This document shows positions 1 to 11,310 of a stretch of 64,000 bases of DNA, piece by piece; the first letter of the stretch is position 1, and each line of letters starts with the position of its first letter. The stretch lies in NCBI GenBank assembly GCA_963681505.1, contig OY811971.1:23079462-23143461 (forward strand), written 5' to 3'. The notes below the pieces were generated by a model. It made no database searches and had not been told where the DNA came from. It saw only the letters and a list, made by a program, of their open reading frames with translations. Made by a program: the position numbers and the translations under genes. The DNA comes from Eunapius fragilis (taxonomy: Eukaryota; Porifera; Demospongiae; Spongillida; Spongillidae).

Positions 1-1586
1 TACATGCAAGTGGCAAACAATTAAACCGTTCATCTTTCAAGCTAACAGACAAGTTTTCTTAGGGGCTACATGCATGTCAAATTCCTGGGACTTGTTCCAG
101 GGCTTATGATCAAAGTCATGGTTTATCAATTGAGTGATGCAATCAAGAGCTTGTTCTGTTACACTACAAGCAGTTGTTGTGGCATTCACAAGAAAATTTG
201 CATATGTTTTATCATGTCCAATTGCATGCTCAAGCTGGGACCACTGCTTTACTATCACCCAATAAGGCATGGATGAACATTGCAAAACAGTTGATTAGGT
301 ACTTTCTCTGTACCAAGCCCTTTTGCAACTAACAATTCAACATCTATATTGTGTGCTGTTTGATCAGAAATGAAAAACTCAATTCTCTCAAAAAGAACGT
401 TTGCATCAACTCCACTAGCTGCTGATAGAATTTGCAAGGTTGATAGCTTTAACTCTGCAAGGTTAGTTTTAGACTCTGATGCGATGCTCATGGTAGGTAG
501 AGCTCTATGCTTACCATTAATTATAATACCTTGCACTGTGAATGAGCCGGCCTCCTGTTTTTTAGAACCATCTTTTGCATATGTCATTGTAGATTGTTCA
601 TCAGAGGATACAACCTCCTTCACTATTTCACTCAGTGCCATGGCTTCAATGCATTTTCCAACACCTCTAGCATTTTTCTTGTCAGGAAGAGTGTCTACAT
701 CAATTTCATCTCATCATGATACTTCCAATTTCATCCAAACATTTTGTTTGCTGTGTCAACTATTGCAGTTTCTGCTTGGCTTTGTGACATATGAAAGCAA
801 CTTTTCAGTTTGTCCACCACCTCATATTATTCTGGTCTCACCTTTTGAATACTGTATCTAACATGTTGAACTCGAAGTATTGCTACTCTTATCTTCCATC
901 ATTTCTTTTTCTTTCTTCAAATTCAAATCCTCTTCTGCAACAGGTGTGTACAGCTCATCTGCACTATCACTAGTGTCTTCAGTACTTTCTGTACTCTCTG
1001 GCACATTCATTGGCTGTTCAGCATTTACAGAGTGCCACATCCTCTCTAGAGCAAATAGATCATTATTTTGCCTTGTCATTGTTTTGGTCCATTGAGTGGT
1101 GACATGGTCTTGACAATACATTTTTTCTCATTTACAAAAACATCCACTCATTTTCTGTCATCCTAACATCATAGAAATTCTCAAACTTTCTTCTTGACAA
1201 GCCTCTTCACAAAAAATGTCAAACATAGTTGCACTATCTTTATTGAACGTTAAGACTTTGCGTAACTTTGATTTTTTCTACTGTCCCTAGTCTGAAGCAG
1301 TTTCAAAAAATCCTTATACAGTTTGATAATGTGCTTTTTAATGTTCTTTGTTGAAATTGTATAGAGATTACAAAAAATCCAATGCTCCTGACACCAACAT
1401 ATCAGTAGCATCGCTTCTTGACCGTTGAGATTGTCCCGCGCGAAGAAGATAAAGCATAACTTCAATTACAGCCTTTTTTGTTGGCAAAACACCAAGAGAT
1501 AGGTCAGCAGATTCAAAGTAGTCCACACCTCCAAGGCATTTTCTCCCTCTAGATCTTGTTTCTACACACGCCATCTTTAGTTTCAT
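1..1586 (-). pseudogene. Decayed member of an expanded sponge/cnidarian gene family
   Basis: Read from 1586 down, pieces of one protein appear in successive frames. The start has MACVETRSRGRKCLGG, then SLGVLPTKKAVIEVMLYLLRAG, then CQEHWIFCNLYTISTKNIKK. MYCQDHVTTQWTKTMTRQ follows at about 1121-1065. Near 640-255 come FISDQTAHNIDVELL and FCNVHP, and near 285-37 NFLVNATTTACSVTEQALD and INHDFDHKPWNK. At least two frameshifts (about 1390 and 280) and several stops separate the pieces, so this copy is not functional as it stands; it may run past base 1. I recognise the order of motifs as an uncharacterised family present in many copies in sponges and cnidarians. No catalytic function is known to me. 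Recognition is from memory; decay is visible directly. Confidence 0.6.
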
Positions 1587-2586
1587 TAATTCGCGGCAAA
1601 ACTATATACACGTGCAAACTTCAAGGGGTATGTGCACGGTTGTGAGGGGTTAAAATTCATTGAAATAAATCTTCACATTCAGTGTGACCCAGTACATATT
1701 TTCAGAGGGGTAGAAACTAAAAAATTAAAAAAGCAGACTCCCCCCCACTCCCCCCTCCCCGCAATCATCTAATCATCAACTGCCTCAATGCTAGACACGA
1801 GTTGCTTTGGGGAACTGAAGCAAGTAGCATTGGGCTCCAGGGGGGGGGGGGGGTTGAGGGAGGTCCTTAGCTTTACTTCTGACTGAGAGCTAATCTTGAC
1901 CAATTGGTGCCATAATGGGTGGTGCGATCCATAACACCATGATCTCCATGGTGACAATTCAGGGGAAGTTGTGCCACACATGCTAAGAAAACTTCCTGTC
2001 TGGATCCATATTACAGGTATTGTGCATGTCAACTCTGACGACCACGAAATCCTCATTCAGCCAGTTTCTTCAAGGTAATACTTTAAACCATGCACTATTT
2101 TTTCAGCCCCTGATTTTCAAGCTACCCCAAATTGCAATGGTTGAAAGAAATAAAAGATTTGGTTCTTCAGGATGGCACATATGCACTTTCATAACTATCA
2201 CATTTGAGCAGTGAAAATGCATGTCTAAATCTCCAAGCAGAAGGAAAACAATGACAAGCCGATGCAACTGTTCTCAGTAATGTTGCCTATACCATGCATT
2301 CATGATCACCACCTCCAATTCTTTACCTTTAGTTGAGCTGCGCGTGCTGTAAGTTATGACATCTAACCATAGGTTAGCCCACAACTACTGAAGCCAATAT
2401 CGTATGTATTCTGTTAATAAAATGCATTCACATTATCAAATTCTTTAATCAAAACATTTAACTTCAAATAATACATTACCAATGCAAGCAAAGTCAACAA
2501 ATTTATAATTGCATTCATTTCCTACTATTGTATGCAGTACACAATTGGTAAATCCCGTGTTATGTCTACAGTTCACATTTCTGGTG
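1587..2586. other. Intergenic, no gene supported
   Basis: The stretch holds C-tracts and a G-tract near 1741-1760 and 1841-1853. A 95-codon open frame at 1769-2056 (minus) has no domain I recognise and crosses the G-tract. No RNA gene or clear repeat was seen. Confidence 0.5.
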
Positions 2587-5500
2587 TCAGTTACTGAGTT
2601 CTGTATATGTTTTTGATTCAACAGATCTGTTTAACAGCATAACATCTTCATCATGACTTGGATGATTTCCATTGCCCCCATCTTTGCAATTATTAATGGA
2701 GCAATAAACTTTAACAACTTTCTTAACATGAAGGGGCAATAAGTTCCACACGCAGTATATGACCATGCAAAGAAACGGCAACATGATGAGGATGAATTGA
2801 ATGGCCAATGGCAGGTTGGATTTTCCATTCTCCGACATGTACATACTTAGTATGTTGATAATGGCTAAATCAAGAAAGACAAAGCAATCCCATAAGTTGG
2901 TACTTCTCTCCTTATATGGCTGCAGTGCTAGTGTTAATAATGACATTATTGTACATAGCAACTGTTGTATTATAAAATCAGTTATTTCGGTTATAGGCAA
3001 AATGTAACCTATTGCAACACCAATTCGAAACATGAAATAAAGACTGGCAAAGAAGCGCCTGTCATTTTTGAAAGACCCCTGGAAACAGTCAAGGAAGATA
3101 TTAACCTTGTCAGCTGGATACCACGTTTTTAAACAAGGCCAGTATCCTAAACACCATTCGAACATTCTTACTGGGTGACCTATTAATAAAACTGGCAATA
3201 TGGATGTTATTGTCAGAATTATAGCTGCTACTGATGCATACTTCCATCTGTAATTGGCATCATCACTGTAAGTGTAACCTTGAACATAAACATGAGGATT
3301 GTCCACATATGTGCCATTAGAAAGCATCAGTTTAACTTCTGATAGTATCAAACTAGCAGTTAGGATAAGCTTGTTGTATGAAAGAAGCAGAAAGCAGGTA
3401 ATGGCCATCATTGGCGAAATAGATATATTACACCTAGATGACTTACATGTGCAACATCCTATAATGGACTTGATTTTGAAGCAGGTTATAACACAAATTA
3501 TCATCAGAAGTGGGTAGAGAGCTACAAGATAGCTCAGTGTGATCACATCCAGTGTATCTATTCCATTAAGAATACAAAATGGATCTAACACGTTTGAGAC
3601 AAAATCTAAATTGGCAATCCCATAAATGAATGTGTACACTTTTGCCAAAATATTTGCATTCTGACCAGAGACATGGTCAAGGCTGACATCAAAGGTTGAT
3701 GAAATGACTTGGCTGAATACAATGAAGGCATTTGCAGGCCCCATGGTTAGCTTAATATTGAAAAGAATGATGAAAAGGAAAAATATATTGAGTGGAAGAA
3801 ATACAGTTCCAATGTATTTCATTACACCAAAAGCTGGATTCATATTGCACTGCACACATGGGTATTGGTCTGAATTAATTGCAGTGGCATAGCCTGGTTT
3901 GCAACGGCCACACAAGGTCCCCATCCGATTTCCTGAGCAAATACGATCATCTAGTTGGTCGTAAGACTGTGGTAGTTGAATGTACTGACCAACCAAATTG
4001 GAAAAATTTGAGCCATCACAATATCCAGAAGGACAGCTGCCAACAACAATGATGTCCTCTCCAATTTTGCCCATCCAGTAACCTTGCAGCAGAAGTGCAG
4101 GAGATGAACTCTCAGTCACCTGGGAACCCAAGCACACAACCGTAGACTTGAAGTCCCCAGATGGGTCACAACCACACGTTGACGCATAATTAACCATACC
4201 AGGAGGGCATTCAATAATTTTAATAACCATGTCCACGTGAAGCTGACCATTCTCAACCCCTTGCAGAGAAAGTGTGATATTACCACTACCACTTCCTGAT
4301 ATTAACATGTAACCACTGGATATGTATGTTAACTCTGTATTCACATGCAGGTTTGAATTGGTACTAGTACTGAATGTGCCCAAAAAAGTAGTTTGATTTA
4401 GAACATTGTGTCCAATATCATCTATAACATTCAGAGGTAATTGGGCCAGCTGGCCAGGGTAAATGGTTGCATTTGAAAAGAATGTTACGTTTGATGCATC
4501 ACTTGATATTTCGTCATAGCAACTCATGCCACCATAGTACCAATGTGCATTCCAGCAGAATACATGACCAGGATCATTTGATAGTACCCCACAAGGCAGG
4601 ACTGAGGTAGAATGAATTGAGTTGCTACCAAAACCATCAGAGTTGTTCATAAATAAAAAATTAGCTGTCCAGTTATTAGGAATCACCACGGGGTCAGCAT
4701 ATTTTATGAAACAGTTGGTGCTTGTTTGAAATGTTTCCTGTTCTAGGTACAGGTTAAATATAGCTCCTCCATAGCTGAGGGCCCTGTTACTAACAAATGA
4801 CATATTGGACCTGGCATCAATAAGTATCCAGGCTGCACCTAACAAGGCTATGGCCCCACCTCTCTGCCCTACGTTGTTTGTGAAATTGGCCTCACATGAT
4901 GACAGGTTCAAATATGTCCCCACTACAGCCAAAGCTGAGCCAGTGTTATTATTGAATGTAGTTTTAACGTTAAAGTTTACAGGAACTCTGTTAACATAAA
5001 AAGTTCCATAGCCTTTATATGAATCATCACAAATTGTATTATGGGTTACTTCAACTGCAGTAAAATGAATATTTGGAACCAAACCATTTATGATTAAAGG
5101 CGATAGAGCAGCATATACTGCAGAACCAAGGCAAGCAAAATTATCACTAAATACACATTTCACAAATGTGAACACAGCCACTTGCTTTTTTGTATCTTGC
5201 AGCGCAGGTTGGATAGACACCCCACCCCCATAGTAAGCTGTGTTGGAAGAAAATGTGCAAGCTTCAAATAGGACATTGTTTCCTGTATCATTACCACCAT
5301 TTGAGAGGACAAATTGGCCTATCTGAGCACCACCACCAGAACCAGTGGTGTTAGATGACAGGGCTGAGTTATTATCAAACACAGAGTGGTCAACTGTAAT
5401 GCTATTACCAGTGGCTGTGTCGTGAAACTCTATAAATAGCCCTCTCCAAATAGAGCTGTATTGGAATGAAATATGCAAGATGAAATTTGAACTTGATTTC

Positions 5501-6374
5501 CGGTAGAATTTCCATTGAAGAATAATGATAGGCCACCTCCTCTTCCAAATGCCACATGATTGGCCATGTTTGGTATGAAAAAAGGGACATTTGGTGATTC
5601 AGATGCAATATTATCATCGAACGCACATCTAGAAAACAAGTATGCGGCATTTGCATTTGTCTTGTACGCAGATATGTTGCTACTTGGGACACACACGGCT
5701 CCAGGAGCACAGTATGTGAATTCTACATAGAACCCTCCACCTCCCTGCACTGAGTTGGAAGCAACTGGAACACTATTTCTGAGGAAATTTGATTGGGATA
5801 CAGTGATGTGTCCTGTGGTGTCGTACATTACGACACCCATAGCATCTGGTGAATCCTGAACTGTAATACCTTCTATCCACACAGTGGTACATAAGTAAAA
5901 GTATACCCCCACACGAAAACTGCTCAAGGCATTTGGGTTGCTCTCGTCGCTGTAGTTTCTGCTCGTGCTGTTCCTGAAAGCTCCGCAGTTCTTAAAAATA
6001 ATATAGTATATATTAACATTGGTGACATTAACAAAGGCCACGCCCGCCCTCTCCCTACAGACGATGGTTGCCACGTATGACGTGTCTTCTGTCGTAATCC
6101 AGAGGGTGTTGCGATTGCTGAACGGAGGAACAGTCTCACTGAGAAAATACGGTTCGTTGCTCATCGTGAGTACGAACATGATCAAGTCATTACGACAATA
6201 GGTGAAAGCGAAATCAATACTCTTGCATCGTACTAAACCAAGACAGCAGGAAGTAGTTTCAGTTCCGTTCAGTGGGTCTATTGTGACCTGGATTAAAGTG
6301 TCTTGACATTTTGCCACAGATACTAAAGTCGCTAGCAATAGAACTGAAGCTACCAAGCTAAATTCCATCTTCAA
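2587..6374 (-). CDS. pmp-like beta-helix protein with multi-pass membrane tail, one frameshift
   Basis: The gene reads from ATG at 6374 to a stop at 2587 without visible introns, about 1,260 codons. It has a signal peptide (residues 1-23, ending VSVAKCQ) and then an extracellular half rich in beta-helix repeats of the type CxFxxNxAxxGGG (CAFDDN, CTFSSNTAYYGGG, FVSNRALSYGGA), which resemble chlamydial polymorphic membrane protein repeats. A Cys-rich neck follows (CPPGMVN, then RICSGNRMGTLCGRCKPGYA). About eight or nine hydrophobic segments lie between about 3935 and 2740, with a short hydrophilic cytoplasmic tail. Family knowledge: this beta-helix plus membrane-tail design is abundant in sponges and some protists; no ligand or function is known to me, and a cell-surface role is inferred. 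Oddity: the frame breaks once, near 5430-5478, where GGAGAGGG forces a stop at 5430 while the other frame continues without loss. This could be a real lesion or an assembly error, since the rest is intact. Confidence 0.8.
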
Positions 6375-6712
6375 CCTTCTATCCCTTTTTAAAAGGCATT
6401 GATCATGTGACTCTATCGTGCGATCGTGGGTGTAGAATAGTTATAACCTCAGTCCGGACAATGAATATCAAATTTAATTTCATAGCCTTACGACGAAAAG
6501 AGAAACAAAGGTTCTTAAAAGGGCTTTGCTTAGCTTCTCCAAGCGGGTGTTTCTTGTAAAGCGTTGGAGACGATAGCATAGATATTAGAATACTCTAATA
6601 TCTATGACAATAGTGACGCCATTTCGCGTACACCCGCAGCTGTTAGTTCCGTCGTTCCTTTTCAATTAAATACCAACACACCAGTCATAGCTTTATGCCC
6701 CTAAAGCTTCTT
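6375..6712 (-). repeat. 5' flank of the pmp-like gene, duplicated at 33215-33507
   Basis: The sequence just upstream of the ATG contains a TTTTAAAAAG box about 20-25 bases before the start and is repeated with about 85-90% identity by eye at 33215-33507. Shared landmarks are GATCATGTG, TTTCATAGCC, AGAGAAACAAAGG and GCAGCTGTTAGTTCC. This copy carries a 28-bp palindrome (ATAGATATTAGA, loop, TCTAATATCTAT) near 6579-6606 that the other copy lacks. The flank probably carries the promoter, by position only. Confidence 0.6.
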
Positions 6713-7314
6713 TGTGCACAATGTGATAACCATGCGTCACATAGTGGTTTTCTATTATGTGTGCACGCATACGTGCACTTGGCCATAGATAGATACTAAT
6801 ATCTAAGACTTGGCGAAGAGTTTTGTTAATTAGCGTACAATCAGTACCTGCGTGATTACCATTGCCAGTTGGTACCTCATTAAAATAACACAAAGTCGCC
6901 AGAATATGTTTTGTCTACCAGTGTTGTTTGATTCCAGCATTACATGTACCCAATTGGGGCACACCAAAACGCGTGGCCCATGCATTTTTGTCAGTTTGCA
7001 AATGAACGCATTAAAATTGTGACGCAAAATCGGTATTCATTTTCTGCAACGTTGTTGGCGTGATGATGGATTAACAGCCTAATCATTTCGACTAGGTCTG
7101 CATAAAAGTGGAAGTCTCTGCAGAAACGGATACGGCCCAGGGGAAATCCTCGCAGCGCATATGCTTGCAGTCCTAGCAGTTTCCTCCACGTGGGATTAAA
7201 GGATAAACGGTCTTGTTAAGCCGATAGCCACATTAAAATTCATGGTATTTACCACGTTAATTATCCACTGTAGAGTAGCAATATATGGATCGGAATTGCA
7301 TGAAAGTATTATAG
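6713..7314. other. Intergenic, nothing recognised
   Basis: Two short open frames (6693-6893 and 6830-7027, minus) have no recognisable content. I see no repeat or RNA gene. Confidence 0.4.
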
Positions 7315-7342
7315 ATGGGTCATTACATGCATGCCTATACTT

Positions 7343-7830
7343 ATATCCTGGTCACAATAGACCCACAGAACGGAACTGAAGATACGTCCTGCTGTCCTGC
7401 ATGGTTTAGTATACGATGCAAGAGTATCGATTTCGCTTTCACCTATTGTCGTAACGAATCCATTTCGTTCGTACTCACGATGAGCACCGAACCGTACGTT
7501 CCGGCTCAGTGAGTCAGTTCCACCGTTCAGCAATCGCAACACCCTCTGAATTACGGCAGCAGACACTGCACGTCATACGTGGCAACTGTAGGGAGAGGGC
7601 GGGCGTGGCCAACGTTAACACTTATAATATTATACAACTTGAATAGAACTGCGGAGCTTTCAGAAACAGCACGCGCAGAAACTCAAGTCACACGCCTTGA
7701 GCAGGTTTCGTACTTTTATTTGTGTGGATGTGGATGATGGTATTACAGTTCAGGATTCACCAGATGCTATGGGTGTCACGACATCACAGGACACATCACT
7801 GTACACAAATCAAATTTGTTGCGGTTATTG
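7343..7830 (+). pseudogene. Inverted, decayed copy of the pmp-like gene N-terminus
   Basis: On the plus strand, opposite to the intact gene, the translation VTIDPQNGTEDTSCC then CKSIDFAFTYCRN and FVLTMSTEPYV matches the intact protein after its signal peptide. Then the frame is lost but the DNA continues to match (CGTCATACGTGGCAAC, GGGAGAGGGCGGGCGTGGCC). GITVQDSPDAMGV at about 7738-7776 marks the last recognisable part. The signal peptide exon end and everything after the first beta-helix turns are missing. It is a truncated inverted duplicate about 1 kb beyond the gene start. Confidence 0.75.
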
Positions 7831-8413
7831 TTATTACGTCATTGAAGAGAAAGTGCATGGGGTTTCAGTTACAGCGATGTTATCCTGCATGCAAGACCTG
7901 TGGGTCCTGATCAGTTGATGGTGTTCGTCCTATGTCCTGTGTTGGCCTTACTGTGACTGGCATGGTGGAAAATTTTATGTCCCGTATAAACAACGTTGTC
8001 TCATTGGCGGCTCCCTGCTCGACCCAAACGTACGAGACTAGCTCTCTGCACGCGGTTATCGATTGAAGTTCTGAGAATTAGACTGATCGTATATGCTGCA
8101 AGCGCCACAACAAGCAGCTGTTCCGTGAGAGTCAGAGTCGATGCTTCGTTTATGGCACCGCCTTCGGTGACATCAGCATTAAAAATCGACAATGTTTGAA
8201 TCGGAAGTTTCGTTAGAAACATATAGGATTTGACCCCGACTATGAATGTCATTAAAAAACGCGACCCGTCTGTAACAACACTCCCGACGATCGGATCGTG
8301 TAGCTTGTTTTAGCAATCGATCTAGAAGTCAAAAATGAGTAGTTTCGTTTTTGTTTCATGTCGCTGAACCGCGTGGTTGTTGAGAACAAGAGTGTACTGC
8401 CCGTCCTCCTCCT
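7831..8413. other. Non-coding, nothing firm
   Basis: Short open frames on both strands (7996-8199 plus, 8001-8252 minus) show no domain. A short match (ATGGCACCGCC then TGACATCAGCA) recurs near 53965, suggesting a dispersed repeat fragment. Confidence 0.3.
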
Positions 8414-8422
8414 ATGTCTTGT

Positions 8423-8555
8423 TAGTCTCGTACCCAGACCGTCTATGACGTAAGCGATTATCGCTGTAAACAGTATAATCACTACGTCCATACGTATGGA
8501 CGTAGTGTTTACAGCGATAATCGCTTACGTCATAGACGGTCTGGGTACGAGACTA
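8423..8555. mobile_element. 133-bp palindromic MITE with 9-bp target-site duplication
   Basis: Two arms starting TAGTCTCGTACCCAGACCG are inverted and nearly perfect over the whole element. The element is flanked on both sides by ATGTCTTGT (8414-8422 and 8556-8564). A 9-bp duplication with long terminal inverted repeats fits Mutator-type non-autonomous elements; the superfamily is inferred from duplication length only. No coding capacity. A half copy lies at 19918-19967. Confidence 0.8.
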
Positions 8556-8595
8556 ATGTCTTGTATAATTAAATGGTATGAAAAAAAATAAAGAA

Positions 8596-8883
8596 AACAA
8601 GTAAATAAAAACATTCTCTACGAGAAAGTTGGTGGGATATAGGATTTGATTATGACATTGGTGGTGTAAAAAGCAAGGAAACAAGGTCTTATCAGAAGGG
8701 AAAATGTCATAGTCCTATAGTTAGCACACAAACAACACATGCCCTAGAAATGTGCTAAATATAGGACTATGACATTTTCCCTTCTGATAAGACCTTGTTT
8801 CCTTGCTTTTTACACCACCAATGTCATAATCAAATCCTATATCCCACCAACTTTCTCGTAGAGAATGTTTTTATTTACTTGTT
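8596..8883. mobile_element. 288-bp palindromic MITE (AACAAGTAA ends)
   Basis: The left half (AACAAGTAAATAAAAACATT, then CTCTACGAGAAAGTTGGTGGG) is the reverse complement of the right half, with arms of about 125 bp and a short centre near 8735-8750. Related copies are at 27981-28230 (diverged) and 33508-33553 (one end only). No coding capacity; the mobilising transposase is not in the window. Confidence 0.75.
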
Positions 8884-9238
8884 ATCAATTAATGGCTTTC
8901 CAGTCTTGCGCGCATGACTCGTAGTCTTGAATTGCCCAATGGAGATCTGATGCCACTCATTGGTGGAGCAGTAATTGATTGCGCGTCGTCCAATTTCGAT
9001 CGAGTGCTCCAGTAGCGTCGAAGATCGTGGCTAGGAATGGATAAACGCACGTGCCGACAGCAAGCATTCTGCTCTTGTAGTCGTCACGCCTGAAATGTAA
9101 GGTATATATGAGTGTGTGTGCATGCATGCGTAAAGGTACGAGGGTTAATAACTGTGCACATGTAACTAACAGAACACTTCCTGGCTTTCCAAGGCTGGGC
9201 CGGTAGACCCAGCTTTGTAAGGGCCTTTTAATATAATA
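8884..9238. other. Intergenic, nothing recognised
   Basis: A 94-codon minus-strand frame (8957-9241) lacks any recognisable motif. No other signal was seen before the dispersed module begins. Confidence 0.3.
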
Positions 9239-9720
9239 CACGAGCCTCTCTTACTTTCCCCTCCCCTCCTCCCCTTCTCCAGATGGCCTTGCAATTACAC
9301 ATCCATTACCATATATGGGGATATTCAATCCCTCCTGCCAATCCCATGAAGGGTGTACACACAATGTCTGATTCATCAGTGACATTTGTTAAGTTACCAA
9401 CATGGTCCCCTTTGGTAGCATACCTGAAATCTTCAGTATTAAGGGGCATGTCTCCATTCCATTCCAGGCCATGGATGATCCAACAGTGTTCATAAAACTG
9501 CTTTTTATACATGGCTGTATAGTGAGTGTTCTCGTTTTACATGCACACCATATACATGTGCCTGTGTGTTCATCTAAACTGCAAAATGACTACATACTAT
9601 TTGTGTAATTTGACTATTTGCAATGTTAACAAATACATACAGTAAGTAAATAAAACCCATATAATCATGAACATGGCTTCCCAAAATCCCTTCCATCTCT
9701 CTTCCTCACCCTCCCACCAC
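9239..9720 (-). repeat. Dispersed module A, copy 1 (TDESDIVC open frame)
   Basis: This is the fullest copy of a module repeated at 10013-10225, 10475-10612, 11008-11250 and 54530-54790. Landmarks on the plus strand are CTTCTCCAGATGGCCTTGCA, CATGAAGGGTGTACACACAA, TGTCTGATTCATCAGTGACA and TCTCCATTCCATTCCAGGCC. On the minus strand 9512-9306 stays open and contains HGLEWNGDM, ATKGDHVGNLTNV and TDESDIVC; the same peptide is visible in other copies, so the module may derive from a protein-coding exon. I do not recognise the protein. The module ends in CATGGCTTCCCAA and a CT-rich tail. Confidence 0.6.
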
Positions 9721-10012
9721 ACCACACCTAAAATGCCTTCCTTAGAAGGTAATTACAACTTCTTTTGCTTGTTGATTAGTTGGCCCACGTAAGATAGTCG
9801 AGAGAGATTTTGCCACTTGCCATATAAACATATAGCCAACTATAAATTCAGTACTCAGTTGTGCTATAGAATGAATGTGGAGTTGTAAAATACAAAGCAC
9901 AAAAAAGTTGAATATATCCTCAACAGGTATGATGGAGAAGGTCTCACTACCTCCTACCCTGGGCCTGTAGACCCACCTTCCATGTAAGGCTTTTCGTGTA
10001 TTACACAAACCT

Positions 10013-10225
10013 CTCTTACTTTCCCCTCCTCTCCTCTCCTTCTCCAGATGGCCTTGCAGTTGGCATACTACCCTCTCCACGAGGTACACCCCTTACTATA
10101 TATGGGGATACTTACTCTCTCCTCCCTATCCCATGAAGGGTGTACACACACAATGTCTGATTCATTAGTGACATGTGCTATGGTATACAATACCAGGCCA
10201 GATATCTTCAGTAAGAGACATGTCT
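10013..10225 (-). repeat. Dispersed module A, copy 2
   Basis: It repeats the CTTCTCCAGATGGCCTTGCA to TGTCTCCATTC order of copy 1 with indels. The minus frame has METCLLLKISG and AHVTNESDIVC. Confidence 0.6.
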
Positions 10226-10474
10226 CCATTCTATCCGACCTTTGTTTAATTATGATGCTACTGACCTCTAGATGTGCATCACCTTGTTTTAGCATATGGA
10301 GAACTGAGCTGTCAACAAAGTCATGAATTAATTGGACTGTTTGCAGGACTACTACATATCTTTCCATAGACAAGTACAGGGTTGCCCAGTACCAAGTACA
10401 CCACATGGGTGGTCAGATGAGACTGGTGAGTCTTCCACTATTAATTCATTCAGGGTCTGGTATTCTTTACCACT

Positions 10475-10612
10475 TGCAGTTGGCATACTACCATCTCCAT
10501 GAAGTACACACACCTTACCATATATGGTTGTATTCACTCCCTCTTCCCCATCCCATGAAGGGTGTATGCACACAATGTCTGATTCATCAGTTACATGTGC
10601 TATGGTCATACA
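10475..10612 (-). repeat. Dispersed module A, copy 3 (partial)
   Basis: It contains TTGCAGTTGGCATACTACC and the CATGAAGGGTGTATGCACAC segment. The minus frame has AHVTDESDIVCIHPSWDG. It is followed by a TG microsatellite at 10629-10661. Confidence 0.55.
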
Positions 10613-10623
10613 AATTACCAATT

Positions 10624-10628
<5 letters not shown>

Positions 10629-10661
<33 letters not shown>
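10629..10661. repeat. TG microsatellite
   Basis: About 16 TG units in a row. Confidence 0.9.
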
Positions 10662-10665
<4 letters not shown>

Positions 10666-10714
10666 TTTGAATTATGTACCCATTAGCCCACAGCACTCAG
10701 TACTCTGAAGTCAG

Positions 10715-11010
10715 CCCCTTCATATACTCTCTCTGCTAAAGCTCGCCTCGACGAGGTGGACTGTTTTGACCAACCAAGCCCACATGGCCATTAAAACATG
10801 GCAAGCTATACCCAAAGTCAAAGAGCTATTGCATTGCCTTCTCCCAGCCAAACTGGTCCATGATGACAGGAAAGATATTGCCATCACTAACTCTATGACT
10901 GCATCCTTCCAGCTGCTCAACATGGTCCCTACTCACCCTAGACATTGTCAGGACCTAGACATGTTACAGACATACATGTACAATCTCTGGGAAAAGCTGT
11001 TGGGGGGTAT
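10715..11010. repeat. Dispersed module B, copy 1
   Basis: The stretch GCCTTCTCCCAGCCAAACTG, GTCCATGATGACAGGA, TTGCCATCACTAACTC and CTAGACATTGTCAGGAC to ATTACAGACATACA-like sequence recurs at 13265-14060. In that second copy a 23-bp minisatellite is inserted in the middle. A minus-strand frame of the second copy (13464-13261) reads VSDGNISPVIMDQFGWEKA, which may be old coding sequence; I do not recognise it. Confidence 0.6.
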
Positions 11011-11250
11011 TCACTCCTTCCTCAACATCCCATAAAGGGTGCACACACAATGTCTGATTCATCAGTGACATTTGTTAAGGTACCAACATGGTCCCCTTTG
11101 GTAGCATACCAGACATCTTCAGTACTATGTGGCAATGTCTCCATTCCATTCCAGGCTGTGTATGGTCTCTAACTTCTTTGAAGATGTTAGAGACCATACA
11201 TGGCCTGGAAGTGAGTGTTCACATCTGCACATCCACACACATACAGATGT
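11008..11250 (-). repeat. Dispersed module A, copy 4
   Basis: It repeats TGTCTGATTCATCAGTGACA, ACCAACATGGTCCCCTTTGG and TCTCCATTCCATTCCAGGC, and contains a small local hairpin near 11160-11200 (TGTATGGTCTCTAACTTC with its inverted partner). It leads into the first CT-rich array. Confidence 0.6.
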
Positions 11251-11310
11251 ACACAACTTGAGAGAAGTAAATATTATTTTCAATTTAAATGTAGCCTGTA
11301 AAGTAAAAAC

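Noticed and set aside
1769-2056. 95-codon minus frame
   Set aside because: Crosses a G-tract, no motif, no splice or family support.
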